Positions 16,655-25,355 of a stretch of DNA of 64,000 nucleotides are shown here, piece after piece. The notes below the pieces were generated by a model that was not told the origin of the DNA, made no database searches, and saw only the letters and a program-made list of their open reading frames with translations. Origin of the DNA: a virus; IMG/VR virus record IMGVR_UViG_3300009509_000001, positions 124,001-188,000 of that record, one strand, 5' to 3'. Numbering within the stretch: position 1 is the stretch's first letter; every line of letters starts with the position of its first letter. The translations under genes and the position numbers were made by a program.

Positions 16655-17095
16655 ATGAAGTGTTATACCATCAACAGGACCGGAAAGCTCCTAAAGACGA
16701 TCGATACGAAGCAGTTGCGGCCGATACTGGAGTCATCGCTTCGTAAGAAGTCGTTGATAGCGTCGGCGCATCCGAAGTTCACGCCCTTCACGCCGTTCAG
16801 TCTGAATGAGCTGAAGGGCGAGCCGGACATGTTTTCGTATGGAACGATGGAGTTGACGAGCAGGGTCAATCCGTTCTCGCGGAACTTGCCGAAGACGGCT
16901 TTCCTGCTGATGTATGAACACGGTAAGTTTTACCCCGATCCGTCGAACGGGGACATGTCGACATCCATCTGGATGTCTACTACGCACACGGTGGTGATGG
17001 CGCTGCCCGGCAAACTCGCATTGCGGGAAATGGCGAACGACACCATCTTTGGTGTGGACAAGAACGGGAAGTTGACGAAGTATCTCGTCAATTAG
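16655..17095 (+). CDS. Hypothetical protein on the opposite strand
   Basis: A 146-residue basic protein starting MKCYTINRTG. Codon use is less GC-biased than its neighbours, a possible sign of separate origin. There is no clear ribosome site; an AT-rich TAGGTTATTACT lies directly before the ATG, so a leaderless transcript is possible. It converges on the RuvC-like gene with a four-base overlap. No family recognised. Confidence 0.6.
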   Translation: MKCYTINRTGKLLKTIDTKQLRPILESSLRKKSLIASAHPKFTPFTPFSLNELKGEPDMFSYGTMELTSRVNPFSRNLPKTAFLLMYEHGKFYPDPSNGDMSTSIWMSTTHTVVMALPGKLALREMANDTIFGVDKNGKLTKYLVN

Positions 17096-17700
17096 AAGAG
17101 GAAGGGTTCCGTCTGTACCTGGCCGTTGGCCTGAGCCAGCAGCCGAACGAGCGTTCCGTGCTGTGCCGCCAGGTAGGCGGCGATCGCGTCGGCCGCATGT
17201 TCGAACCAACCTTCGTAGCCGGACAGGGACTTTACACTCTTGGACCTGGGCACCATAGTCAGGAGTTCCGGGAATTTCTTCAGACAGGTATGCTGCATTT
17301 CGATCTTCGAAGCCTTTCGGTCTCCGCACATCGCCAGCTTGCCTTCATCCTCGGTCGTCCATTCCGCCGGCAGCTGCAGGCCGTCGACCGCAAGGGCCAC
17401 GATCGCAGTTCCGAGCGCCATTCCAACGAGCGAATTCGCACCCTGTCCACCGCCACCCGGTATCTCCGCCACTACAGCGGAAACGTCGTTGTCGGCGATA
17501 ACCTGATAGAGCTCCCTGGACACCTTCTGGATGCGGTCGATCTTGTCGTCCGACGCGCGAAGGTGCTTTTTCCTCTTCTTTGTAGTGGCCTTGTTCTGGA
17601 TCGTTCCGATGGACACGAAGACCTGTCCGTCGGTGTATGGCTCGATCACAGCCCAGCCAATGTTTGCGAAGGCGACGTCAAGCGCCAGCAATTTCTTCAT
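17092..17700 (-). CDS. RuvC-like Holliday junction resolvase
   Basis: A 202-residue RNase H-fold nuclease. It starts with a strand carrying the first catalytic Asp (LLALDVAFANIGWAVIE, Asp8). A second acid is in VVAEIPGG (about residue 78), with the late acids in EHAADAIAAYLA (about residues 168-173). These fit poxvirus/phage RuvC-type resolvases that cut branched DNA before packaging. GGAGGAC precedes the start and a promoter lies just upstream. Confidence 0.8.
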   Translation of the reverse strand: MKKLLALDVAFANIGWAVIEPYTDGQVFVSIGTIQNKATTKKRKKHLRASDDKIDRIQKVSRELYQVIADNDVSAVVAEIPGGGGQGANSLVGMALGTAIVALAVDGLQLPAEWTTEDEGKLAMCGDRKASKIEMQHTCLKKFPELLTMVPRSKSVKSLSGYEGWFEHAADAIAAYLAAQHGTLVRLLAQANGQVQTEPFLF

Positions 17701-17720
17701 GAGTCCTCCTGGTTATGCGA

Positions 17721-17749
17721 ACCATACACCGGGTCCGCGGGTTTGTAAA
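17721..17749 (-). promoter_or_regulatory. Candidate promoter for the RuvC-like gene
   Basis: Read on the minus strand: TTTACA, a 17-base spacer, TATGGT, ending about 20 bases before the ATG. It marks the boundary between the leftward gene block and the hairpin array. Confidence 0.5.
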
Positions 17750-17793
17750 GCAATGTGGGGAAATAGGTACGACTAAACAGAGCCCTGGGTCAA

Positions 17794-20700
17794 CGTGACA
17801 TTCATGTCACGATGACATCGCGTTGTGGCAGGCGCGCTTCGTGACGTTCATGTAACGGAGCGCGCCGCCGGCGGGAATGGGATGTAATTGGATCGATGTC
17901 GGCGCGGCGCCGACGAAGACTCGTACCTTCATGCGACTCAAAAACAATCCCCGATATGTTTTCGGGGACAGGGCAGCCAGGGCGGCTGGTCTCCAGCTCA
18001 CTGGCTGCCTTGAAGCCTCCTGTATCCCGAGGGACGTGGAGCCCATAGGCGTGGCGCCTATGTCGTCTCGCATGCACACGCGTAGCGCTAGAGTCAGTAG
18101 GCGCAAGCCTTCGACTCGGTTGATGGGTGTATTCCATTCATCCAGGCGGCGCGGCGCCGCCACGTACCGCTACATTCGGATGCTTGAATAGCCAGCCGGC
18201 GTCCTCCTGAGGGCGCAGACCGGGGGATGGACGCCGGCTGGGTTGCTGGCCGGCGTGATCATCTAGGCGATACAGGCGGTGCGCCTGCTAATGCCATCCG
18301 TTAAATTACCCGCTAAGAGTGAGGAGGGAATGCAACTGGAGTTATTGCCAGGCCGGGGGCATGGTGGTAAGTCCAGTTGGAAAGTGCGACAATGCGTGTC
18401 CGTAGGACTTGTCGTGCTTCCGACGAGCGATCGCGGGGCGCCGCAGGTGACGTACCAGCTGTAAGCTGGTGCGTTGCCCGTACTCTCCTCGTGTTATGAA
18501 AATGCCGGCGCATCGCCGGCGATCACCGGGTAGGAAAAATCAGAGTCACTAACCACAGTCAGTCCGCAAGCGCTGCGCGGACTGGCTGACTTCAAGCGAA
18601 GCGCAGCAAGTGCGCAAAGCCCACTGGGTTTTGCGCAGGCGTCTTCGTGGAATGCTGATGTCCTTTCGGACCATGGGCGATGCGCCCACTGCCACTGACT
18701 CTGGAAAACCACGCTTACACTTTTGCAAGCACAGCTCGAGCGGAGGGGAGGAGTGTTTTTGGATTTATCCGGCGAAGCCTGGTTGAATCCAAAAACTCGG
18801 GGGAGCGATGCTCGAGCTGTGTGAGTTGGTATACGGACCGACTCGCGACGTTGGCGGCGAATCGCCGCCCATGACCGTGGTTCGAACACTTAAACAAGGA
18901 AACGTAGCAGGCACCTGGGCTCTGCTACGTATCCGGCCGGTGGAGGGATGAACCCTTTCCGGGCTGACGGCGTTGCACCGTCCAACACTGTTCGTTACTA
19001 GGAGGAGGAGTCGAATTACTGCCCGAATTCGGCTCCGGAGGAATGGCGGTAGTGGTGCGGGCAGTCAAAGCCGCGTAGGGCCAGACTGGGCGAATGCCGT
19101 GCACCGTACCTATTGGCGGCGAATCGCCACCGCTCACTAACGACAATCAACTCTCATACACACGTGTCCGACTGCCCATCGTGGCAATCCGCTGCCGGCG
19201 CAGCGCCGGCCAGGCCAGTTGATCCTGTGTCATAACCGGTTCGGCGATTAAATCCTTGCCGGTTCTACGACGCCGCCGTCGGGTTGGGCGTCGGGGTTTG
19301 GTTGCGGTTTGGGCCGATCCACGTCGCTTGCCATTGAATGCAATGCTCGGGCGCGTGTCGTGCCTGGTTGACGCTGCACTTATACTGGTGAAGCTTGCTT
19401 CACCTGTAAGCTGGGCGTTCGTGCCCATGCTTGATCCAGACGATGCGCCTGAATGGACTGCAGCGTAGCGCGCTCTACACTAGCGAAATCCGGAACGCCT
19501 TCCGGATGAGTTACGGTATAGTCGCAATGAGGTACCCGGGCTCGCTTGCGAGCGGAAGTGGTACCTGAGCAGCGACTGAGGAATCATGCGAACATGTTCC
19601 CTGCCGGCGTTGCACCGGCGCCTTCTGTAGAACTTGTACTAACTGCTGCTGCAGGACAATCGGAGTGCAGCAGCAGTACGCCGGCGGTAAACCGGTACTG
19701 ATGGTACAGGCGGTGCGCCTGCGACTACTACAAGTATCGATACTAAATCAACGCGGGCGACCCTTAATCGGCGTACGCAGTGGAAGCCGACCTGGGGTCG
19801 CCCGCGGTCCGCCTTCGGCTTTCGCCTGACGGGCCTGCGGCGCAACGCCGCGATGGACTATCGAAATCGTGACACTGATCAGGATGTCGCCGAGGTAGAA
19901 GAGCATCGGCGACATCCGGACTCTTAACGTTGCAAACGTTAAGTACAACGAACGGATGACGCTCCGTCGACTGCAGGCGAAGCGCCTGCGAACACTGTCA
20001 CTGAAAGAGGCACAAAAACTCAGGAGGAGGAACTGAACGTCCCGACGGGCGGGGGGTTCCTCCTCGCTTAGCCTGCATGGTCCTGACGGACCGGTTGCCT
20101 GTGGGCGAAGCGCCCGCGAAGACTGCCTCTGGTGCGTGCACGGCACAAAAAGGTGCACCCGGGATGACGATCTCACGTATCTGCGTGATCAGGAATCCCG
20201 GGTGCGCTATACGAGTGCGGACACACGTATCAGCTGTAGGCGCAACACCTACTTCCGCTGCCGGCATAAATTACACTACTGGTGCTCGATGAAAGCGAGC
20301 GCGCGTGGACCTCTTTGACGCAGGCACGCAGGGCCAGTCGTCGAAGAGGGGAACTCTACAGGATCGTGCGGTCCCGCAGGTTTGGCGGCGATTCGCCGCC
20401 ACTTGCTGTAATCGATTGCTATGACCCAGACAGGCGTTCAGCCTGTCGCGGAGTCCTGACTGGCTTAGACTTCAGTCTTGGCCATCAGGATGGACCTTGA
20501 GGAATGCATATCGCCATAAGCGACCCCGGCGTGACGCCGGGTAATTCCAATCGTATACGAATCTGACCGCTCACTTTCAGCTCTCCCCAGATGACTCCGA
20601 GGCGAAGACATGGATGTGATCTGGGGAGATTGCCCCGAATGCATGCCATATCGTTCGTTGCAGGCGATGCGCCTGCGATGACCGGTCGTGTACACGGACC

Positions 20701-21376
20701 TCGATCGATGGAACGGAAGATCGAGGTGCTCCTCGTGCCGGTGGATTGTCGGTGGAAGCCGACAATGCTCAACCTGATGGCACGCGGTTTCGCACGTCAT
20801 GGCGCTTCGCCATGGGATGCTGTACATCTCACACAAACCCAGGGATCCCGTCGCGTTTACGAAGAAAGGGATCCCGGGCCATGACCTGGTAGGTTTCCTA
20901 CCAGGTCGATGGGCATGAATGCCCGAGGACTTTGAGGTTACAGGCGAAACGCCTGCGAGGACTGTGAGACGCGTTTCACTATCGCAGATCCGGCGGTGCC
21001 CGCCGGAGCAGCGCGGTGCACGGGGACCCTGGGAGCTGTGAAGCGCTACCTGGGTCCCCGTGCAGCCTCCTAGCCTGGAGGCCGGTTGGGACATTGGCGG
21101 CGAATCGCCGCCTTGTGCTGAAACACTTACGAAAATCGGGCCACGCCCGACGGCGGGGATGAGGCTGCCCGGGCATAAGCTTGCGTTGCCGGGCAGCCTC
21201 ATCTCTCTGACATCCGCTTGAAATTGGGCGGTAGCAGGCGAGGCGCCTGCGTGTACTGTTTCTGCAGAAACGTCGATCGCATTATAATCACGAGACGCAC
21301 GTGAGTGGGCGTGCGATCTCGTGATACGGTGGCTGCCGTCGGTCTCCTGTGAAGCGGGTGACCGACGGCAGCCATC
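17794..21376 (+). ncRNA. Series of about 27 long hairpins, candidate small structured RNAs
   Basis: Long inverted repeats lie between the 17-nt elements: 17794-17811, 17831-17866, 17948-17968, 17972-18009, 18192-18241, 18333-18379, 18387-18414, 18611-18637, 18731-18820, 18902-18930, 19018-19065, 19234-19264, 19387-19404, 19488-19507, 19530-19566, 19642-19677, 19752-19806, 19882-19917, 20024-20065, 20153-20207, 20310-20349, 20454-20490, 20582-20629, 20698-20727, 20838-20878, 20883-20907, 21017-21064, 21158-21203, 21287-21325, 21328-21376. Several contain G-T pairs that are wobbles only if the plus strand is RNA. None is followed by a T-run, so they are not intrinsic terminators. Loops often contain GAAG. 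Confidence 0.55.
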
Positions 21377-21544
21377 TCCTGGAAAGCTACGTGACGTTGT
21401 CACGCTCGGCGCAGCGCCGAGTCGAGCCGATCGACCGGATGGAAAGGGCACTTGATAAATGGACAAATCTGACCGCACCGAGATGGTACCGGGTGGCCTT
21501 GACGGCGAGTCGCCGCCGCTAACTGCCCTGGGGCGATGCGCCCC
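17898..21544 (+). repeat. Dispersed 17-nt hairpin element, 26 copies (candidate folded promoter)
   Basis: Consensus NNNGGCGNNNCRCCNNN: arms pair, the 3-nt loop varies freely, and a motif RCYR follows after exactly four bases in most copies (for example GCAGGCGAAGCGCCTGC then GAAC then ACTG). Starts of copies: 17898, 18045, 18145, 18272, 18504, 18673, 18853, 18966, 19115, 19194, 19603, 19706, 19836, 19973, 20101, 20236, 20384, 20525, 20660, 20798, 20940, 21096, 21234, 21405, 21501, 21529. Diverged copies: 19436, 19680, 20429, 20990. The outer three pairs covary between copies, so the fold is conserved rather than the sequence. Geometry resembles promoters of the N4 virion RNA polymerase (inference). 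Confidence 0.75.
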
Positions 21545-21600
21545 TTTCGCGGTGATTACGCCGACCGGGGTTACCTGCCGGCGCACTGTCCGCTGCTACC

Positions 21601-22212
21601 CTAGACGGGTAGTTCGGCGTCTAATTGCTTGAGGAACAGATCACGGACGACCCGCGCCTTGTTCTCAGGGATGTACGGGCTTTCATTGCCTTCGGGCGGG
21701 ACGCCGTACAGCTCGGCCAGTTCGTCGAGCTTGTACCGGTTGAGGCCGCGCATGGACTTCACCCGCTCCTGCAGATGCAGTATGCTGGTCGACTCCGACA
21801 GGCGGTCGTTCCAGTACCGGATCGTCTTGTGAAGGACGGCCGGGTCGACGAACGTGGCGTTGGTCGGCAGCAACTTCTGGTCGAGCAGCTTGTCGCGTAC
21901 GAACGTGAACGCCTGGTGGGCCACCAGACAGGTTATGCCGTGCGTCTCCATTATGGACTGCAGGGTCTCCGCGGCCATGTGGGGTTCGACGGCCAGCGAC
22001 GAGTAGACCGTGGCGGGAATGCCGTGGTACTGCTCGGTCTCCGACAGGTTGGCCCCGGCGACGAACACGCTGATGTCCGGTCCGTCGATGGGTTTGATGG
22101 CGATCATACCGACCTTTGCGTCGGGCTTGATGCCGTCGGTGGCCAGTGCTATTGCGGCGCTCGCTTCCGGGCGTACCCAGAATGGTCGAAGCGCGTCTCT
22201 AAGTGTAGTCAT
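21601..22212 (-). CDS. Possible DnaQ-type exonuclease, degenerate
   Basis: A 203-residue protein. LVAHQAFTFVRDKL (about residues 97-110) and LDELAELYGVP near the C-terminus resemble the second and third exonuclease motifs of DEDD nucleases. The first motif is only weakly visible (ALATDGIKPDAKVGMIAI) and lacks the usual D-x-E. So either a divergent nuclease or an inactive relative. Start at 22212, overlapping the upstream stop. Confidence 0.5.
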   Translation of the reverse strand: MTTLRDALRPFWVRPEASAAIALATDGIKPDAKVGMIAIKPIDGPDISVFVAGANLSETEQYHGIPATVYSSLAVEPHMAAETLQSIMETHGITCLVAHQAFTFVRDKLLDQKLLPTNATFVDPAVLHKTIRYWNDRLSESTSILHLQERVKSMRGLNRYKLDELAELYGVPPEGNESPYIPENKARVVRDLFLKQLDAELPV

Positions 22213-22931
22213 TGCCTTACCTCGATGAAGTCGTCGCCGGCCAGAGCGTCCAGTGGAAGCCATTGGGCCGGCGGCAGTGTGTCTTTGTCGAACATGACCA
22301 GGCCGAGGCCGCAAACCATGTCGAACGGATACAGCCAGTGGTCGCCGTCGGCTATCGCGAACGCATTGCCCAGATTGCTGAAGTTGTCCTCCAGCGGCAA
22401 CGCGCGGCTATAGCCGTCAAGCGCCATAAGCTGCTTGGTCACCTCGCCGCGCATCCGCACGGTGAGATTCTCGGTGCTCTGCGCCCTTATGTAGAAGGCC
22501 GGATAGATCAGACTGTCCACCTCGACGGCGGTTTCGCAGCCCTGGCACAGCGTCTCGATCACGGCGTGGTCGCGCTTGTCGCCGGCCCGGATCGCATCCT
22601 TGCCGCGCTTCAGGCTTTTGATCAGGCCGGCCTTCGAGCCGTTCTCGCCGGGGCGCAGGCGCGTGGGCTCCACGAACATTCCGCGGCGCTTGCCGTTTCG
22701 TATCCGATAGAGCCCGTTTGCCGCGAAGCAGATCTTCTGATCGCCGATGCCGGACCGGATGACCGTTCCGGGCATCACCTGCACCTGATCCTTGGTTGCC
22801 ACCAGCAATCTGAGCATGCGCATGTTGACGTGGCCGGTATCCTCCCCGGTCACGTACCAATGAACGAGCGCGTGCCCGTCCCATTGTCGAAGCGTCCGTC
22901 TGGCTTGTTCAAGCCGAGCGGATCTAGTCAT
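22209..22931 (-). CDS. Hypothetical protein
   Basis: A 240-residue protein with a basic N-terminus and several beta-strand-like stretches. A CQGC pair lies near residue 129. No family recognised. It is part of a run of tightly overlapping genes leading to the recombinase. Confidence 0.6.
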   Translation of the reverse strand: MTRSARLEQARRTLRQWDGHALVHWYVTGEDTGHVNMRMLRLLVATKDQVQVMPGTVIRSGIGDQKICFAANGLYRIRNGKRRGMFVEPTRLRPGENGSKAGLIKSLKRGKDAIRAGDKRDHAVIETLCQGCETAVEVDSLIYPAFYIRAQSTENLTVRMRGEVTKQLMALDGYSRALPLEDNFSNLGNAFAIADGDHWLYPFDMVCGLGLVMFDKDTLPPAQWLPLDALAGDDFIEVRQ

Positions 22932-23433
22932 TCGACTCCTCGGGAACGGCGGGCGGTTCCTGGTTGACGAACTCGGTAGTCACGTGGTTGTATGCCTGGA
23001 GGTGAGCACGTACTTCGGCGGCCAGGCCGGGCGGCAGAGAACTCAGCAGCATCAATGCGCCGATGTCCTTCTTCATTTCGCTGAGATCCAGCGGTCGATC
23101 GTCGTCCTGTACGCGCTCGGCCAGGATGTACCGCCAGATGACGCCGAGGCTCATGGTCCGGTGGAACTCGGCCACGAGCGACGGGTCCACCTCGCTCGTA
23201 TGCTCCTCGAACGACCGGGTGATCTGCTCGATCGTCTCGGCTTCGGCGCCGGTGACGATCTCGTTGATCATCCCGCTGAGGGCGGTTGCCAGCTTGTGCA
23301 ACTCCGGAATCCTGGTCGGATGCCGTTCACCCATCTGTTCAAGGATCAGGCGCACCACCGGTTTGAACCAGTTGAGCACGTCCCGGCGTGGCGCATAGAT
23401 GCCGCCGCCTTCCTTACGTTGGTATTGTATCAC
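22924..23433 (-). CDS. Hypothetical helical protein
   Basis: A 169-residue helical protein with an acidic, proline-containing tail (NQEPPAVPEESND). No recognisable motif. Confidence 0.6.
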   Translation of the reverse strand: MIQYQRKEGGGIYAPRRDVLNWFKPVVRLILEQMGERHPTRIPELHKLATALSGMINEIVTGAEAETIEQITRSFEEHTSEVDPSLVAEFHRTMSLGVIWRYILAERVQDDDRPLDLSEMKKDIGALMLLSSLPPGLAAEVRAHLQAYNHVTTEFVNQEPPAVPEESND

Positions 23434-24080
23434 GGATTTCTCCTTCTATATATTTCACGGTTCTGTGTCTTCAGCGACGAGGGTGTGTCGATTTCCAGGA
23501 GCGCAAGGTTGCGTCCTTTCTGCGTACCCATCTTCGCCCAGGTATGCATGGTCACGCTGTCCGCCGGCTTGGGCCTGCTGTCACGCGGGCACCCGAGCAT
23601 CTTCGGAAAGTACGTAGCGTAACGCAGGCTTAAAATAACGTCGAGAACATGTCCGGCGGCCGGGCCGTTTATGGCCAGGACCTTGCAGACGTATCGCAAC
23701 GGTATTCCGGGTTTGCTCGGATCGAGCTTGTCCATTCCGACCACGCGCACGCACATCCAGATGTGCTGCGAGCCGTCCCACAGGGGCGGCAGATCGCCAT
23801 GCCGGAAAGCGGCGTCGTGCTCCACAAGGAACAGCGCCAGGCAGCGGCGGGCGATCGCGTTGAACTCCATGCCGTCCATCGGTATGATGGATTCGGCACG
23901 GGTTCTTACGTTTGCGCGGACCGGGTAACGGCGGCGGGCACACAGCTTCTCTAGGAGATCGACGCGGAGTGGCTCCGACATCGTCCGTCCAAGATACTCG
24001 TGGAACATGTGCTCGACCGCCTTCACCTTCTCGAGATGTTTGGACAGGCTGAATCCTTTCGGCGGCTCCAGCCAGATCAC
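23430..24080 (-). CDS. Hypothetical protein
   Basis: A 216-residue basic protein (many Arg/Lys, e.g. ARRRYPVRANVRTR). No family recognised. It overlaps both neighbours by a few bases. Confidence 0.6.
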   Translation of the reverse strand: MIWLEPPKGFSLSKHLEKVKAVEHMFHEYLGRTMSEPLRVDLLEKLCARRRYPVRANVRTRAESIIPMDGMEFNAIARRCLALFLVEHDAAFRHGDLPPLWDGSQHIWMCVRVVGMDKLDPSKPGIPLRYVCKVLAINGPAAGHVLDVILSLRYATYFPKMLGCPRDSRPKPADSVTMHTWAKMGTQKGRNLALLEIDTPSSLKTQNREIYRRRNP

Positions 24081-24856
24081 TACTCTTCCTTGAACTGGTC
24101 GGGCGCCATCTTCTTGATGGTGTCCACGATGTTCTCAAGGTACACGATCTGCTTCTGCAGCTTGACGCCGCAGCTGACGATGCGATCCTGGCTCAGCTCG
24201 TACAGCGTGTCGTCGCTGATGTCGCCGAGCTGGTCATACGCCGTGAGCGTGTCCTCCATCATGAGCATCTGTTCCTCGGAATGCCGCTGGAGCTTGCCGA
24301 AGTGCGTGCGGATGATGGCGGCCGCCACGTTGCTGGGGTCGCTGGCGTCCAGATTCTGACTGGCCTTCTGTTCCTCCATCGACGGTTCTTCGCCGTCGCT
24401 GAGATCAGACTGGTTCGTGTTGTCGTTCATCCGGTCTTCGTACGCCTTCTTGGCCTTGGCGATCTCTTCATATCCGATCTCGCCGCTGACCAGTTTGTCC
24501 TCCACGTAGGCCCGGGCGCCATCGTCCTGGATGCAGGCGAGGCGCGCAACGCTGCTGGCGGGGATGCCGGCGTTCAGGAAGCGTTCCTGGATGACTTCCC
24601 AGGGGTACGCCTTCTTCATCTTCACGCACTCGTAGACCCAGCTGCTCGTGCGTTTGATGCCCTTGGCGAACTCTTCCACGTTGGATTCGCCGTACGCTTT
24701 CTTCTCCATGATCTGCTCGGCGGTTTCGCCGACCTCCCACATGAGACGCGTAAGGCTGTGCATGGCCATGATGAAGCCCTGATTGAAGTAGGTTATGGCC
24801 TCGTCGATGGACTTCCACCTGGGTTCTTCGTTGACGACTGTGATTTCTTCACTCAT
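24080..24856 (-). CDS. DUF1016-N-like protein (paralogue 2)
   Basis: A 258-residue protein. Residues about 25-120 share clear similarity with the protein at 7492-8136: LMWEVGETAEQI, YGESNVEEFAKGIKRTSSWVYECVKMKKAYPWEVI, and ASSVARLACI. The C-terminal half is different (acidic linker, then a helical segment), so the shared part is a discrete domain. It lies next to the recombination genes, which makes a DNA-linked job plausible. Confidence 0.65.
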   Translation of the reverse strand: MSEEITVVNEEPRWKSIDEAITYFNQGFIMAMHSLTRLMWEVGETAEQIMEKKAYGESNVEEFAKGIKRTSSWVYECVKMKKAYPWEVIQERFLNAGIPASSVARLACIQDDGARAYVEDKLVSGEIGYEEIAKAKKAYEDRMNDNTNQSDLSDGEEPSMEEQKASQNLDASDPSNVAAAIIRTHFGKLQRHSEEQMLMMEDTLTAYDQLGDISDDTLYELSQDRIVSCGVKLQKQIVYLENIVDTIKKMAPDQFKEE

Positions 24857-25355
24857 CTCGATATTCCTCTACGAAATGTTCGATACGTATTATCTGCACG
24901 TGATTGACGCCGGCGCGCTTGGCCGGGATCAATATGCAGGGTTTCATTCTGTCCGGCGGAACCGTCAGGTTGTGGATCACCCACAGGCCGCTGCTGCGGA
25001 CCGGGATGACCCAGACTGCCTCCCCATACAGAACCATGTACTCGACGAATTTCTTCCAGAAGGGCTCGTCGAAAACCTTCTCGGCCAGCAGGTTGGCCTG
25101 CTTGACCGACGTCATCCCGCCGAGGACCAGCCCACGCGGGAGGAGCGGGCCGATGCCCGGGTCCTCCCTGACGTGCCGCATCAGGTCCTCGCCGTTGCAC
25201 ATCGTCCACACCCATTTGACTCGCTTGGATTCGTATCCGAACGCGGGTGCGAGCATGCGCAGGGCTTTGGCTATGAAGGCCCGTCGAACCGGCTCCTTCA
25301 CGCCCTCCTTCTGACGCTTGATGAAGTCCTCAGGACTGATCGGCTGATCCGTCAT
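24849..25355 (-). CDS. Hypothetical protein
   Basis: A 168-residue protein with alternating charged helices and hydrophobic strands (FVEYMVLYGEAVWVIPV). It overlaps the recombinase gene by 26 bases, which suggests coupled expression. A recombination mediator is conceivable by position alone. Confidence 0.58.
   Translation of the reverse strand: MTDQPISPEDFIKRQKEGVKEPVRRAFIAKALRMLAPAFGYESKRVKWVWTMCNGEDLMRHVREDPGIGPLLPRGLVLGGMTSVKQANLLAEKVFDEPFWKKFVEYMVLYGEAVWVIPVRSSGLWVIHNLTVPPDRMKPCILIPAKRAGVNHVQIIRIEHFVEEYRDE

Larger units (their letters stand above)
17794..21600 (+). other. 3.8-kb non-coding array of hairpin cassettes
   Basis: No credible gene lies in this stretch; frames have gene-unlike composition. 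Instead it is a near-continuous series of perfect or almost perfect inverted repeats. Two kinds alternate. A short hairpin (7-bp stem, 3-nt loop) shares a core in 26 copies, and longer hairpins (8-15-bp stems, some with a second inner stem) have unrelated sequences. The period is roughly 100-180 bases. I read it as tandem small transcription units on the plus strand, opposite to the flanking genes; the two components are described in separate entries. Confidence 0.8.

Noticed and set aside
16733-17329. Minus-strand open frame of 198 codons overlapping the RuvC-like gene.
   Set aside because: A shadow frame of the RuvC-like and plus-strand genes, Arg-rich and without a start signal.
17794-21376. 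Long hairpins as intrinsic terminators.
   Set aside because: None has a following T-run on either strand.
20465-21586. A 373-codon open frame on the minus strand across the hairpin array.
   Set aside because: It has no ribosome site, a composition unlike the real proteins (very Ser/Arg/His rich), and reads the hairpin cores as repeated G-x-S-P. Five neighbouring hairpins happen to be spaced by multiples of three, which explains the absence of stops; spacing elsewhere in the array is not.
17794-21600. CRISPR array.
   Set aside because: Repeat units share only a hairpin core, spacing varies from 45 to more than 200 bases, there is no constant repeat and no cas gene.
17794-21600. tRNA gene cluster.
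   Set aside because: No cloverleaf, T-arm consensus or CCA end was found; the 3-nt loops are too small for anticodon loops.
17794-21600. Integron cassette array with attC sites, or REP/BIME elements.
   Set aside because: No GTTRRRY/RYYYAAC boxes, no cassette genes, no integrase; REP tetranucleotides (GTAG/GGAG at the 5' foot) and a RAYT transposase are also absent. A single-strand recombination role is not fully excluded.
17794-21600. Tandem msr-msd units of a retron as a simple explanation.
   Set aside because: Wobble pairs put the short and long hairpins on opposite strands, so one RNA containing both in the retron way is unlikely; kept only as an alternative in the findings.
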